Of a stretch of DNA of 64,000 bases, positions 9,778 through 19,121 are shown piece after piece. Within the stretch, counting starts at the first letter, position 1; every line of letters begins with the position of its first letter. A program made the translations under genes and the position numbers. This stretch comes from Thermoplasmatota archaeon (GTDB lineage Archaea > Thermoplasmatota > JAKEGO01), in NCBI GenBank assembly GCA_028279595.1, contig JANQNK010000013.1, positions 1 through 64,000 of the forward strand, written 5' to 3'. The notes under the pieces were generated by a model. The model searched no databases. It was given only the letters and a program-made list of their open reading frames with translations, and was not told the origin of the DNA.

Positions 9778-10584
9778 TCAGTATCTTCTGACCGCGATGA
9801 ATATCGCCGTTGCCATTACGGCGATGGCGAGGACCCCGAACACGATCGGAGGGAATCCCTCCGTCGACCCACCCTCCGAGGTGGTGTTGGTCGTTCCCGA
9901 TCCGTTCGGGGGGTCCGTTCCGGGAGCCGTACCGTTGTCGTCATCAAGGTAGTCGGGGATCCCGTCATCGTCGATATCATTGGCGATGGGCAGTTCCGTG
10001 AAGCTCTCGTTGTTGAGGTGGACCGTCCATTCGTTCTGTCCGACATCCGCCCACCACGCGACCTCGAAGCTGAGGCCGTTGCCGGCGGGGATCACCGTCA
10101 TCTCGGGGATGTGGAATGCGGCGACGTAGATCCCTTCCTCGCTGTAGTTTAGTGGTACCGAGTCGATCTCCTCCCAGGTGTCGTCCGACCGATTGTAGAG
10201 ATTGAAGTAAATCTCGTCAGGAGCTCCCTGCGAGAACTCGATGTGGACCGTCCAGTTCATCGGAGATTCCTCCTCGGCGAAATACAGGTCGGCGTCGAGG
10301 TCCGTGTCGTCGTTCGGACCGTGCCTTACCCAGAAGTTCAGGGTCTCCATGGAGTTTCCAGGCCCCAGTTTGCTCGCATTGTGCATCATGACGGATTCCG
10401 GGTCGGTCTCGTTCACGTTGAGCCAACACACGTACTCCGTCGTCGTCGAATCGCTGTTCTCCTCGTCCATGTGGAAATATACCACAGGCGAATCGTCCGT
10501 CGGTATCGCGCCTTCGCCTGACACCGCGGGCGGCATCATCGTTCCGATCGCTATCGCAAGGACCATCATCATCGTCCATCTCAT
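9778..10584 (-). CDS. Secreted C-terminally anchored surface protein, function unknown
   Basis: 268 residues with a short signal peptide (about 1-23, ending AVSG), an extracellular beta-rich domain with many N-glycosylation-type NxS/T sequons, an acidic DxDxDGxPDYLDDD motif (about 210-222) like a thrombospondin type-3/calcium-binding loop, a Gly/Thr/Ser linker, and a hydrophobic C-terminal segment (about 246-264) ending in AVRRY. The topology is that of an exported protein held by a C-terminal tail. I do not recognise the ectodomain. The start is supported by a CAGGAGATGATGG leader immediately upstream and a TATA-like CATACTTAAC at about 10616-10625. Confidence 0.65.
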   Translation of the reverse strand: MRWTMMMVLAIAIGTMMPPAVSGEGAIPTDDSPVVYFHMDEENSDSTTTEYVCWLNVNETDPESVMMHNASKLGPGNSMETLNFWVRHGPNDDTDLDADLYFAEEESPMNWTVHIEFSQGAPDEIYFNLYNRSDDTWEEIDSVPLNYSEEGIYVAAFHIPEMTVIPAGNGLSFEVAWWADVGQNEWTVHLNNESFTELPIANDIDDDGIPDYLDDDNGTAPGTDPPNGSGTTNTTSEGGSTEGFPPIVFGVLAIAVMATAIFIAVRRY

Positions 10585-10650
10585 TCCATCATCTCCTGTT
10601 CCTCTTCGTCATCCTGTTAAGTATGAACCGGTAAACTCCGTACATTCCCC

Positions 10651-10941
10651 TCACTGTACGGTCCCCTCCGTGATCCTGTAGACGTATACCCCGCTATGGT
10701 CGATATCGGCCCGGACGCCGTTGCACATCCCCTTCTCGACGTAGTATCTCTTGACGCGTCTGGCGATGTATGGTTCCGACGCCCGGAAGTGCCTGTATGT
10801 CCCACGTCTCCTCCGGACCTTGTGTACGTCGAACAGGGCCATCTCCGGGTCCGATGTGAGGCCGATGTACCATTCCGAGTAGTTGCCGCCATGGTGGCCG
10901 ACGTATGTCGAGATCCGCTGCTTCAGCGATTTCTCGGGCAT
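10651..10941 (-). CDS. Small GIY-YIG-like protein (frame interrupted upstream)
   Basis: 96 residues from the first ATG in this frame. The core reads YVGHHGG...WYIGLTSDPEMALF...ARRVKRYYVEKG...VYVYRI, resembling short archaeal/bacterial proteins with a GIY-YIG-like fold; the assignment is tentative and the nuclease residues are not clear. The frame stays open upstream to 11019 without ATG/GTG/TTG, and residues encoded there (NIEETFDISKVP) look like natural N-terminal sequence. A good ATG lies at 11057 in another frame, suggesting a one-base frameshift at a G run (10980-10983). The annotated start may therefore be artificial. Confidence 0.45.
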   Translation of the reverse strand: MPEKSLKQRISTYVGHHGGNYSEWYIGLTSDPEMALFDVHKVRRRRGTYRHFRASEPYIARRVKRYYVEKGMCNGVRADIDHSGVYVYRITEGTVQ

Positions 10942-11057
10942 GGGAACCTTGCTGATGTCGAACGTCTCCTCGATGTTATCCCCTCTGCAGGTGCGAAGCC
11001 CCGCGGACCCCGTGATAGGTCATAGTTGCGGAGGAGCCCGCGGAATTCTCTTCGCAT
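10942..11057 (-). other. Probable displaced N-terminal coding segment of the GIY-YIG-like gene
   Basis: From ATG at 11057 one frame reads MRREFRGLLRNYDLS and continues to GFAPAEG at about 10983. After the GGGG run the neighbouring frame continues DNIEETFDISKVP into the 10651-10941 gene. One extra G, or a -1 slip on GGG, would join the two. A TATA-like AAATTTTA at about 11086-11093 sits at a suitable distance upstream. Confidence 0.45.
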
Positions 11058-11200
11058 GATATTTACCCGCCGGGGTCGGTATTAGTAAAATTTGGGACGA
11101 CCGTCGAAATAAGAGGGTCGAAATTAGGACGTGTTTCGAATTAAGGTAAAACCTGACCGGCTTTCGATAATTTCTTGTCGATGGCCCCTGCTATGATACA

Positions 11201-11231
11201 TTTCTTATACCGTCTGGCCGTTCTCTGGCCG
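11201..11231 (+). promoter_or_regulatory. TATA box and TCTGGCCG direct repeat before the 548-residue beta-helix gene
   Basis: TTTCTTATAC (11201-11210) is a TATA-like element. Two copies of TCTGGCCG at 11213-11220 and 11224-11231 are offset by 11 bp, one helical turn, between the TATA box and the start codon. Such a position could suit a regulator; that is inference. Confidence 0.45.
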
Positions 11232-11239
11232 GTGATCGG

Positions 11240-12886
11240 ATGAATAGAATGCCCATTGTCATATTGCTCGCTTGTGTTGTGATCGCTTTCGCCATCGGAG
11301 CGGTCTCGGGAGCCGACCACATCGTCGACGACGATGCCGGATCCTGGAGAACGCATTCCACAATTCAGGACGCGATCAACGATTCCGCCGAATTCGATAC
11401 CGTTCACGTCTACGCCGGGACCTACCAAGAGAACGTCATCGTCAACCAGACCATCGATCTCATCGGCAATGGGACCGATACGATCATAAACGGTTCATTC
11501 GCCGGGGATACTGTATACATCGATTCCGACAGGGTGAACATGTCATACTTCCACGTCACCGGCGGCTCGTCCCGGGGGATATACATGGACGGCGACTACC
11601 TCTGGGTCCACAACCTGACCGTCAACGACTCGGTCTCGTCCGGAATATATATGAAACGTTTCTGGAGCACTGTGGACAATTGCACCGTCTCCGACACCAG
11701 GTACGGGCTGGAGATCATCTGGACCCAGTGGCATACAGTCAAGGAGAGCCACTTCGAGAACAATGAACGTTCCGGGCTCAATCTCGGCAATGCATTCGAT
11801 ATGGAGCTCTATAACAACACTTTCCTCAACTGCGGCCTTCGGGTGAGCGGCTCAAGCGAGAATGCCTACACGAGCCATATCATCGAGGACTGCTCTGTGG
11901 ACGGAAGACCGATCCTCTACATGTCCGAGGCCGAGAACGTCACGGTACCGGCTGGGGCGGGCCAGGTCATCGTCACCGGAAGTGCCAATGTGACGGTGGA
12001 GGACCAGTACCTCCACAATTCATCATATGGGCTCATTATCGGCTATTCGAAGCACATGACCGTCCGCGATTGCACTCTGGACGACCAGTACATATCCGCG
12101 TGGATCGAGAAGGTCGACAACAGCGTATTCGAGGATGTTCGCATCAACCGGATCGATGACAACGGTCTCTACTTCACACAGTGCGAGCGGATAACGGTGG
12201 AGGACTGCAACGCCACCAACACCTGGGGGGAGCGTCCTCTGTACATATCCACTGATTCCTGGAACTTCCATGTCGTGAACTTCTCTGCCACCGACTTCTG
12301 GGCCGGGATGGTCGTCTACGGTGACGGCACGGTCATCGAGAACTCGACCCTATGGCTCAACTCCTATGGTATCTACATCGGCGATGACAACATAACCATC
12401 AGGAACAACAACGTCTACAACTGCCAGTTCGGGATCTACGGGAGCCTGGTCGAATGGATCAACATCACGAATAACAGTGTTCACGGATGCTCGAACCACG
12501 GCATATGGTTCCAGAGCGTGGAGAACGCCACGATAACGTACAATGAGATCTTCGACAACTCGGGATATGGTATCCGACTCTCGTCAGCCGGGATCTGGAA
12601 CAACCACATCCACCACAACAATTTCGCGGACAACGGCGGCGCCCACGTCGATACGGAAGGGACGCACGACACTTATGATGACGGCGTCTCGGAGGGCAAC
12701 TACTGGGACGACTGGGACGGGAACGGCACGTATGAGGTGGATGGAGGGAACGGGGAGGACAGATACCCACTCTCAGATCCAGTCAACACCACCGCTCCCG
12801 AGAAGATACCAGGTATTCATCTGCTTCTCGGAGTCTCCTCGGTGATGGTCGTCGCGGCCGTATTCCGCAGGCGCTGGAAACCTTGA
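11240..12886 (+). CDS. Secreted right-handed beta-helix protein with C-terminal anchor
   Basis: 548 residues. A signal peptide (about 1-23, ending VSGA) is followed by the HIVDDDAGSW...IQDAINDS...VHVYAGTYQENVIV block that opens NosD/PbH1 beta-helices, then many short Asn/Gly-rich parallel beta-helix rungs (to about 490), and the GNYWDDWDGNG...DRYPL closing motif. The C-terminus is a TAPEKIPGIHL motif, a hydrophobic stretch (about 521-540) and RRRWKP, matching the tail of the 19122-20807 protein. Beta-helices of this type usually bind or cleave polysaccharide or act as surface scaffolds; no catalytic site is recognisable. The start follows an SD-like GGTGATC. Confidence 0.75.
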   Translation: MNRMPIVILLACVVIAFAIGAVSGADHIVDDDAGSWRTHSTIQDAINDSAEFDTVHVYAGTYQENVIVNQTIDLIGNGTDTIINGSFAGDTVYIDSDRVNMSYFHVTGGSSRGIYMDGDYLWVHNLTVNDSVSSGIYMKRFWSTVDNCTVSDTRYGLEIIWTQWHTVKESHFENNERSGLNLGNAFDMELYNNTFLNCGLRVSGSSENAYTSHIIEDCSVDGRPILYMSEAENVTVPAGAGQVIVTGSANVTVEDQYLHNSSYGLIIGYSKHMTVRDCTLDDQYISAWIEKVDNSVFEDVRINRIDDNGLYFTQCERITVEDCNATNTWGERPLYISTDSWNFHVVNFSATDFWAGMVVYGDGTVIENSTLWLNSYGIYIGDDNITIRNNNVYNCQFGIYGSLVEWINITNNSVHGCSNHGIWFQSVENATITYNEIFDNSGYGIRLSSAGIWNNHIHHNNFADNGGAHVDTEGTHDTYDDGVSEGNYWDDWDGNGTYEVDGGNGEDRYPLSDPVNTTAPEKIPGIHLLLGVSSVMVVAAVFRRRWKP

Positions 12887-12912
12887 TCAGCGAACACTGG
12901 CCGTTCCCAATC

Positions 12913-12921
12913 TATTAATAT
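12913..12921 (+). promoter_or_regulatory. TATA box of the 2044-residue beta-helix gene
   Basis: CTATTAATATC is centred about 27-32 bp upstream of the ATG at 12949, so the transcript should begin at or a few bases before the start codon. Confidence 0.6.
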
Positions 12922-12948
12922 CGCCCGGCTCATTCAGACTGGGGTAAT

Positions 12949-15900
12949 ATGATGAGTCTATCCAGGGTATCCCTTGTGTTATGTCTGATAGCAGTATTCG
13001 CCATGGTGTTCGTCCCTCATTCGGAGGGACAGGTCCTCGTCGTGGACGATGACTGGGCGGGTGCTGACCACTCGACCATCCAGGACGCCATCAACGCGTC
13101 CTCCTCAGGAGGGATGGTACGGGTCCATGCTGGATGGTACAACGAGTCACTGAACATCAGCAAGCCCCTTTCACTCGTCGGGAACGGAACGGAAGGGAAG
13201 AACTCCACCCGGATGGACATACCATCGAGGTTCTACCCCGACGACGTGGACGATATCGAATTCACCGGCTTCAACGTCACCTCCGGTGGAGAGATCTTCT
13301 ATACGATCAATTGTGATGACATGGTCATCCACAACAATTCGTTCAGGGGGTATCAGACCGCCATCTGGATCATCGCGGGCGACAACGCAAATGTCACCCA
13401 CAATCATTTCCGGGACTTCAGAAACGGCGTCGTCCTGACATCCTCCACCGGAGGGGTGGTCTCCAACAACACATACTCGGGCCAGACCTCCAGCAGCACC
13501 ATGTACGCTGTTTACTTATCGAACGACGGGGCCCTGATCGAGAACAACACCATCAACGGGACCGGGAAGGCGATTTTCCTCGATAATGCGGACGGAGCCA
13601 TCGTAAGGAACAACAATGTCGGGAACACCCACCATGCCTGCCTCGAGATCTTCCAATCGGACAACGTCCTGGTCATGGACAACTCCTTCCATGGGCAGTC
13701 GTACGGGATAAAGTGGGATTCGGGTCAGAACATCAACTTCACCGGGAACGACATGTTCGGCGTCGGATTCTACCTCCAGACAGCACTGTCCCCGATACAC
13801 GGGCTGGTCTTCAACAACAACACCGCGAATGGGAGGCCGGTCGTCCATATAATGAGCTCCAACGACGTTGACATGACCGGCGAGTACGGCCAGGTGATCA
13901 TGGTCAACACCGACACTGCTAGGTTCTACGATATCGAGTTCGCCGACGTGGACATGGGCATCTACACCTCAGGGAGCGATGACGTGACGATAGAGAACTG
14001 CAGTTTCTACAATCACAAGAGGGCCATCGACATGTGGCACGGCGACGGTGTCAGGATCCTCAACTGCACGACGGTCTATCCATCAGAGATCGGTATCGGA
14101 CTGGCGCAGTGCCTGGATGTCGTGATAGACAACCACACGTCGACGGACGGGTTCCGGGGGGTCGTGATGGACAACTGGAACACCGAGGTCGTGGTTTCCA
14201 ACAGTACCTTTGACGGTGCCGACACCGCGCTGTACGGATACGGGGAGAACCTCACGTTCGAGAACCTCGAGATAACGGGCGCCAGCGACGAGGGGCTCTA
14301 TCTGGCCTACAGCCGGAACGTCACCGTCGAGAACTGCAGCTTCATCTTCGAGGCCAGCGACGGCATCTTCCTTTCGGAAACGGACGGAGTCCTCATCAAC
14401 AACTCGTACTTCGAGGCGATGGACCGGGGGATCCAGATATGGGACGCTGGTTCACCCACCTTCTCCGGCAACTACTCGGTCATGACGAACTCGACGTTCC
14501 ACGACTGCTGGATCGGCATATACCTATACGGCCCGGACAACTGCACGATCGCCAACAACACCTTCGATTCCTGCTCGGTGCGGGGCGTCTACCTCGACAG
14601 CGACACCGAGCAGAACAAGGTCTACTGGAACCGGTTCGAGTTCGGGGGCAGCTCCGACGGGCAGGCATACGACGAGGGCGGCAACAACTCCTGGGACAAC
14701 GGGACCGTTGGCAATTTCTGGACCGATTACGAAGGGGAGGACGCGGACGAGGACGGCATAGGCGACACGCCGCACGACATATACGGACCGGCAGGCGCCC
14801 AGGACAGATATCCCATCTTCGAGGAGCGGACCTCGGTAGTGCTGATTGTCGACGACGACTGGGCCGGAGCCGACCACGACAACATCCAGGACGCTGTCAA
14901 TGCTACCTATCCGGGAGACACCATCCTCGTGCATGCCGGTTGGTACAACGAATCCGTGAAGATAGAGTTCCCCATGACGATCGTCGGGAACGGGACGAAC
15001 GAGACCTACATCAATGGCAGTACGGCCTTCGACCTCGACTCATACGGAATTACCCTCCGCGGTATGAACATCAGCGCATCGACCTACTGCGTCCGCGGAT
15101 ACGACGCCCACGATACCATCCTCGAGAACTGCTCGATCAACACCACGGCAACGGGGACCTTCTGGTCTGACTGTGATGACATCCGCATTCGCAACTGCAC
15201 ATACGCCGTCGGCTCTGCCTCGCAGGCAGTGTATATCCTCGGTGGAAGCGGTGCCGTCATCACGAACAACCGGTTCATCGACCAGAGCTGGGGAATATGG
15301 GTGTCCGGGAACAACCTCTCGGTCATCAACAACACGTTCATAGATTGCTACACACCGGTGTACATGTCCGCAACGAACGGCGGCAACTTCTCCTACAACT
15401 ACGTGGAAGGGTGCACCATCGGACCGACGGTGAGCAACTCCGACGGGGACGAGATATGCGGTAACGAGATCCGGGACACGTTCATCGACGGTATCGACGT
15501 GATCACATCGACGAACATCAAGCTCCATGGCAACGAACTTTACGGGAGCGGGATCGACATCAACGGACTCGCGGAGAACAACTTCAACACCCACGAGATC
15601 CTCAGGAACACCGTTAACGGCCTGCCGGCCATCTATGTCGTGAACGAAATGTCAGTCACCATCGAGGGGGACTTCGGGCAGATCATGGTGGTAAGCTGCG
15701 ATGACATCCTCGTCAACGGTACGGAGACGGGCAACACCTCCGTGGGTGTCCTGATCCTGTACAGCTCCAATGTCACACTGGAGTCCTGCTACGTTCACAA
15801 CTGCTACATGGGCATCATCGCCAGATACTCCTCCGACCTCATCCTGATGAACCAGACGCTCAGGTTCAACTCGAACGCCATCCGCCTCGACGGTGTATCC

Positions 15901-18900
15901 CGGCTTCACATCGAGGGGCTCTTCTCCGAGTACGACAGCAGCACCCTCTCCGTGGATTCCCTCCTCGGTCTCGACAACCTCACGGTAATCGATTCGGTCC
16001 TGAAGGACTCGGCCAACGGGCTGAACCCGCGGTACGGCCGAGACGCCCATATCGAGAACGTGACCTTCCATGGGGCCATCGGCGTATACCCGCAGTCGAT
16101 GAGGAACGTCACCGTCGTGGACTGCGAGTTCGACAACTACAACTACGGAGTCTACACACAGGCCTCCGAGGACGTGGTGGTCGAGGACTGCGAGATCGTC
16201 GCCGGCATCACTGGCGTTTACATCTCCTCCTCCGACTGGATAACCATCCGCGGGTGCAACATATCCGAGGGTTCCAACGGCATCTACCCGAGCGGATCGA
16301 CGAACTGCACGTTCGAGGACAACAACATATTCGACACGAGCCAGAGGGGCATCTGGATATGGTATTCCGAGAACTGCACGATCAGGAACAATACCGTCAT
16401 GGACACCAACTACGGCGTTCTGATCAGCGTCACCGCGAACGACAACCTCGCCTATCTGAACCATTTCATGGACTGCAACATCGGGAACGCGTTCGACGAT
16501 GGTACCGACAACGAATGGGACAACGGCATCATCGGGAACTACTGGGACGATTACCAGGGGGTCGACGACAACTGGGACGGCATCGGCGACACACCCCACA
16601 ACGTCAGCGGCCAGGCGAACGCTACCGACAGATATCCGATCTTCATACACATCATCCTGCCCGAGATACGGGCACCGGCCGTGTCACCACAGTCAGGGTA
16701 CGTCGGCACGACGTTCAACTTCACCTTCACATATGCGAGCAACGAGAGCCTCGCCGCGGAGGACGCCATGGTATTCATCGACGACATCCCCTACGATATG
16801 GTACCTGCGAGCGAAGGGAACTGGACCACTGGCTGGGAGTTCTACTACGAGATCGCCCTTGACCGGGACACCCACTGGTACAACTTCACGGTGAACGACG
16901 GATCCGACTGGAACTCGACGGGCAACACCTCCGGTCCTGAGGTCCCCAACCGGGAGCCCGTCCTCTCCGATGCCACCATGTCCCCCTCCGAGGGGAACGA
17001 ATCCACCCTGTTCGTGTTCAACGTCACCTACACTGACGGGGACAACGACTGGCCCGAGTACATGGACGTGGAGTTCAACGGGACCGTGTATTCGATGTCC
17101 AGGAGCGACTCGGGCGATACGGACTTCACCGACGGTGCAGTCTTCACCTACTCGACCTATCTGTCGGTCGGAAACTGGACATATGCTTTCTGGGCATCCG
17201 ACTGGTACGATAGCACGTGGACAGAGCCAGTGGCGTTCATCGTGAACGAGTCCGACGTCCCGATCGTGCCGATCGCATACATCGATTCCGTCTCACCCGA
17301 TCCGGCGAGGTCGACGGACCTCGTGATGATGGAGGGGCATGGGTCGGGAGGCGTGATCCTCGGCTACAACTGGTCATCCGACGTGGACGGGTTCCTCGCG
17401 AACGCTTCCGTTCACAACGCCTCCCTGTCCGGCGGATGGCACAACATCTCGTTCAAGGTCATCAACGACGACGACCTATGGAGCGATCCCGTCGTCGAGA
17501 TGATCAGGGTGAACAACGCCCCGGGGACATTGAACGGATCGGTGAACATCACGGTTGCCCATGAACCGACGGACTTCCTCTTCACGGTCGAGTTCTTCGA
17601 CGACGATCCCGGGGACCACGCCGCCGCTATCGTCGAACTGCTGCTCGGTACCGAGACCTATCGGATGGGACCGATCCCGAACTCGTCGAACGAATACCGT
17701 TACAACCTCACACTCGACTACGGGACCTATCCGTTCTGGTTCAGGGTGGACGACGGACTGGAATCCTTCACCGGCGACACCCTGTGGGTAAGGGTCAACA
17801 AGGCGCCGGAGCTCACTGTACCGACGGTCGATCCGGACGGCGGGAACGAGACCACGCTCTTCACCTTCAATGTGACCTACACGGACCCGGAGAACGATCC
17901 CCCGACCGAGGTGCGCATCTCTATCGGAAACCAGACCTTCTACATGACGGCTGCGGACCCAGGGGACGGCAATTACACGGACGGCGCTGTGTACACGTAC
18001 ACCACACTTCTCGAGGCGGGTAACCACACCTACATCTTCACGGCGAGCGACGGGATCGATACGGGATTCACAGCGGGCTCGGAGCCGATCAGGGTGAACG
18101 AGAGCGACGCACCCGTCCTGCCGATCGCCCACATCGACTCCATAACACCGAACCCGGCGGACGCCTCCGACGTCGTGGATTTCGTCGGTCACGGGAGCGG
18201 CGGCCAGATTCTGGAGTATCGGTGGCTTTCCGACGTGGACGGATTGATCGGGACGTCCGGCGTATTCAACACGTCCGCCCTGTCCGTGGCGTCCCACAAC
18301 ATTACGTTCAGGGTGAGGAACGAGCACGGATGGAGCGACATCGTGAACCGAACGCTGGTGATCGGGACGAGCGTTCCCCTTGCGGACCTGGACATCACGT
18401 CCATCACGTTCTTCCCGCCCAGCCCGACGGTAGGTTCCACCGTGGCGGTCAACATCACCATCAGGAACCGGGGAAGCGTCGATGCCAACATCACCCTCGG
18501 ACTCTACCGGTACCGTGGGTCGAAGTCGTTCACCTCCCCCGACGAACTGAATCACATCGAGTCCTTCTCGATCATCGTCCTCGGGAACACATCGAGGTCG
18601 ATATCCTACGATTGGAAGGCGGTCCTCGGCAACTGGTCGCTGGTGGCCTGGGCCGACCCGGACGGTCTTGTGGACGAGCTCCTCGAGAACAACAATCACG
18701 AGGAGAACGAGATATCGGTCACTGACGCTCCAGAGAAGGACGAGGACGAGGACGCGGTGAACATCCTGTTGCTGGGACTGGTGGTCGTGCTGATCGTCCT
18801 GCTCTTCCTGTTCATCCTGAGGCGCAGGTCCGGTGGCAATGGTCGCCCTACCGAGGACGAGGTCTCCGGCGTCGGAGTCGATGATCACGAGGATGGACCT

Positions 18901-19083
18901 TCTCCTGTAGATGAGGGCTCCGAGGACATTCCAGAAGGACCCGATGATGCCGGCGAGGGACCGAGCGAGCCGGCCGATGACATTTCTGACGGACCAGAGG
19001 CCCCTGGGTCCGAGGATATCGTGACATCCAACGACGACGCCATAAAGGCCGAATCGGGCGGAGGGGAGTTGAACCTTCGATAG
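12949..19083 (+). CDS. Giant double beta-helix surface protein with Ig-like repeats, CARDB domain and acidic cytoplasmic tail
   Basis: 2044 residues. Signal peptide about 1-27 (FVPHSEG). Two complete NosD/PbH1 beta-helices follow, about 28-625 and 630-1235. Both open with VDDDWAGADH..IQDA.NA and HAGWYNES and close with a NFWTDYEG/NYWDDYQG...DGIGDTPH...DRYPIF motif, so the protein arose by internal duplication. Residues about 1236-1810 are Ig/PKD-like repeats of the VSPxxGxxxTxFxFxVTYxD type. About 1813-1925 resembles CARDB (DITSITFFPPSPTVGS...NNNHEENEI). A transmembrane segment lies at about 1937-1962, followed by RRR and an 80-residue acidic, Pro/Gly-rich cytoplasmic tail. A large membrane-anchored adhesion or carbohydrate-binding protein is inferred. 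Confidence 0.75.
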   Translation: MMSLSRVSLVLCLIAVFAMVFVPHSEGQVLVVDDDWAGADHSTIQDAINASSSGGMVRVHAGWYNESLNISKPLSLVGNGTEGKNSTRMDIPSRFYPDDVDDIEFTGFNVTSGGEIFYTINCDDMVIHNNSFRGYQTAIWIIAGDNANVTHNHFRDFRNGVVLTSSTGGVVSNNTYSGQTSSSTMYAVYLSNDGALIENNTINGTGKAIFLDNADGAIVRNNNVGNTHHACLEIFQSDNVLVMDNSFHGQSYGIKWDSGQNINFTGNDMFGVGFYLQTALSPIHGLVFNNNTANGRPVVHIMSSNDVDMTGEYGQVIMVNTDTARFYDIEFADVDMGIYTSGSDDVTIENCSFYNHKRAIDMWHGDGVRILNCTTVYPSEIGIGLAQCLDVVIDNHTSTDGFRGVVMDNWNTEVVVSNSTFDGADTALYGYGENLTFENLEITGASDEGLYLAYSRNVTVENCSFIFEASDGIFLSETDGVLINNSYFEAMDRGIQIWDAGSPTFSGNYSVMTNSTFHDCWIGIYLYGPDNCTIANNTFDSCSVRGVYLDSDTEQNKVYWNRFEFGGSSDGQAYDEGGNNSWDNGTVGNFWTDYEGEDADEDGIGDTPHDIYGPAGAQDRYPIFEERTSVVLIVDDDWAGADHDNIQDAVNATYPGDTILVHAGWYNESVKIEFPMTIVGNGTNETYINGSTAFDLDSYGITLRGMNISASTYCVRGYDAHDTILENCSINTTATGTFWSDCDDIRIRNCTYAVGSASQAVYILGGSGAVITNNRFIDQSWGIWVSGNNLSVINNTFIDCYTPVYMSATNGGNFSYNYVEGCTIGPTVSNSDGDEICGNEIRDTFIDGIDVITSTNIKLHGNELYGSGIDINGLAENNFNTHEILRNTVNGLPAIYVVNEMSVTIEGDFGQIMVVSCDDILVNGTETGNTSVGVLILYSSNVTLESCYVHNCYMGIIARYSSDLILMNQTLRFNSNAIRLDGVSRLHIEGLFSEYDSSTLSVDSLLGLDNLTVIDSVLKDSANGLNPRYGRDAHIENVTFHGAIGVYPQSMRNVTVVDCEFDNYNYGVYTQASEDVVVEDCEIVAGITGVYISSSDWITIRGCNISEGSNGIYPSGSTNCTFEDNNIFDTSQRGIWIWYSENCTIRNNTVMDTNYGVLISVTANDNLAYLNHFMDCNIGNAFDDGTDNEWDNGIIGNYWDDYQGVDDNWDGIGDTPHNVSGQANATDRYPIFIHIILPEIRAPAVSPQSGYVGTTFNFTFTYASNESLAAEDAMVFIDDIPYDMVPASEGNWTTGWEFYYEIALDRDTHWYNFTVNDGSDWNSTGNTSGPEVPNREPVLSDATMSPSEGNESTLFVFNVTYTDGDNDWPEYMDVEFNGTVYSMSRSDSGDTDFTDGAVFTYSTYLSVGNWTYAFWASDWYDSTWTEPVAFIVNESDVPIVPIAYIDSVSPDPARSTDLVMMEGHGSGGVILGYNWSSDVDGFLANASVHNASLSGGWHNISFKVINDDDLWSDPVVEMIRVNNAPGTLNGSVNITVAHEPTDFLFTVEFFDDDPGDHAAAIVELLLGTETYRMGPIPNSSNEYRYNLTLDYGTYPFWFRVDDGLESFTGDTLWVRVNKAPELTVPTVDPDGGNETTLFTFNVTYTDPENDPPTEVRISIGNQTFYMTAADPGDGNYTDGAVYTYTTLLEAGNHTYIFTASDGIDTGFTAGSEPIRVNESDAPVLPIAHIDSITPNPADASDVVDFVGHGSGGQILEYRWLSDVDGLIGTSGVFNTSALSVASHNITFRVRNEHGWSDIVNRTLVIGTSVPLADLDITSITFFPPSPTVGSTVAVNITIRNRGSVDANITLGLYRYRGSKSFTSPDELNHIESFSIIVLGNTSRSISYDWKAVLGNWSLVAWADPDGLVDELLENNNHEENEISVTDAPEKDEDEDAVNILLLGLVVVLIVLLFLFILRRRSGGNGRPTEDEVSGVGVDDHEDGPSPVDEGSEDIPEGPDDAGEGPSEPADDISDGPEAPGSEDIVTSNDDAIKAESGGGELNLR

Positions 19084-19091
19084 GCGAACTA

Positions 19092-19098
19092 CTAAATA
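19092..19098 (+). promoter_or_regulatory. TATA box of the 561-residue beta-helix gene
   Basis: CTAAATA is centred 27 bp upstream of the GTG at 19122, the spacing expected for a leaderless transcript beginning at that codon. Confidence 0.6.
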
Positions 19099-19121
19099 CC
19101 GACCTGCGGATTACGAGCACG

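Noticed and set aside
17476..18888. Minus-strand open frame (470 codons) inside the 2044-residue gene
   Set aside because: Antisense shadow with no recognisable motifs, start signal or promoter.
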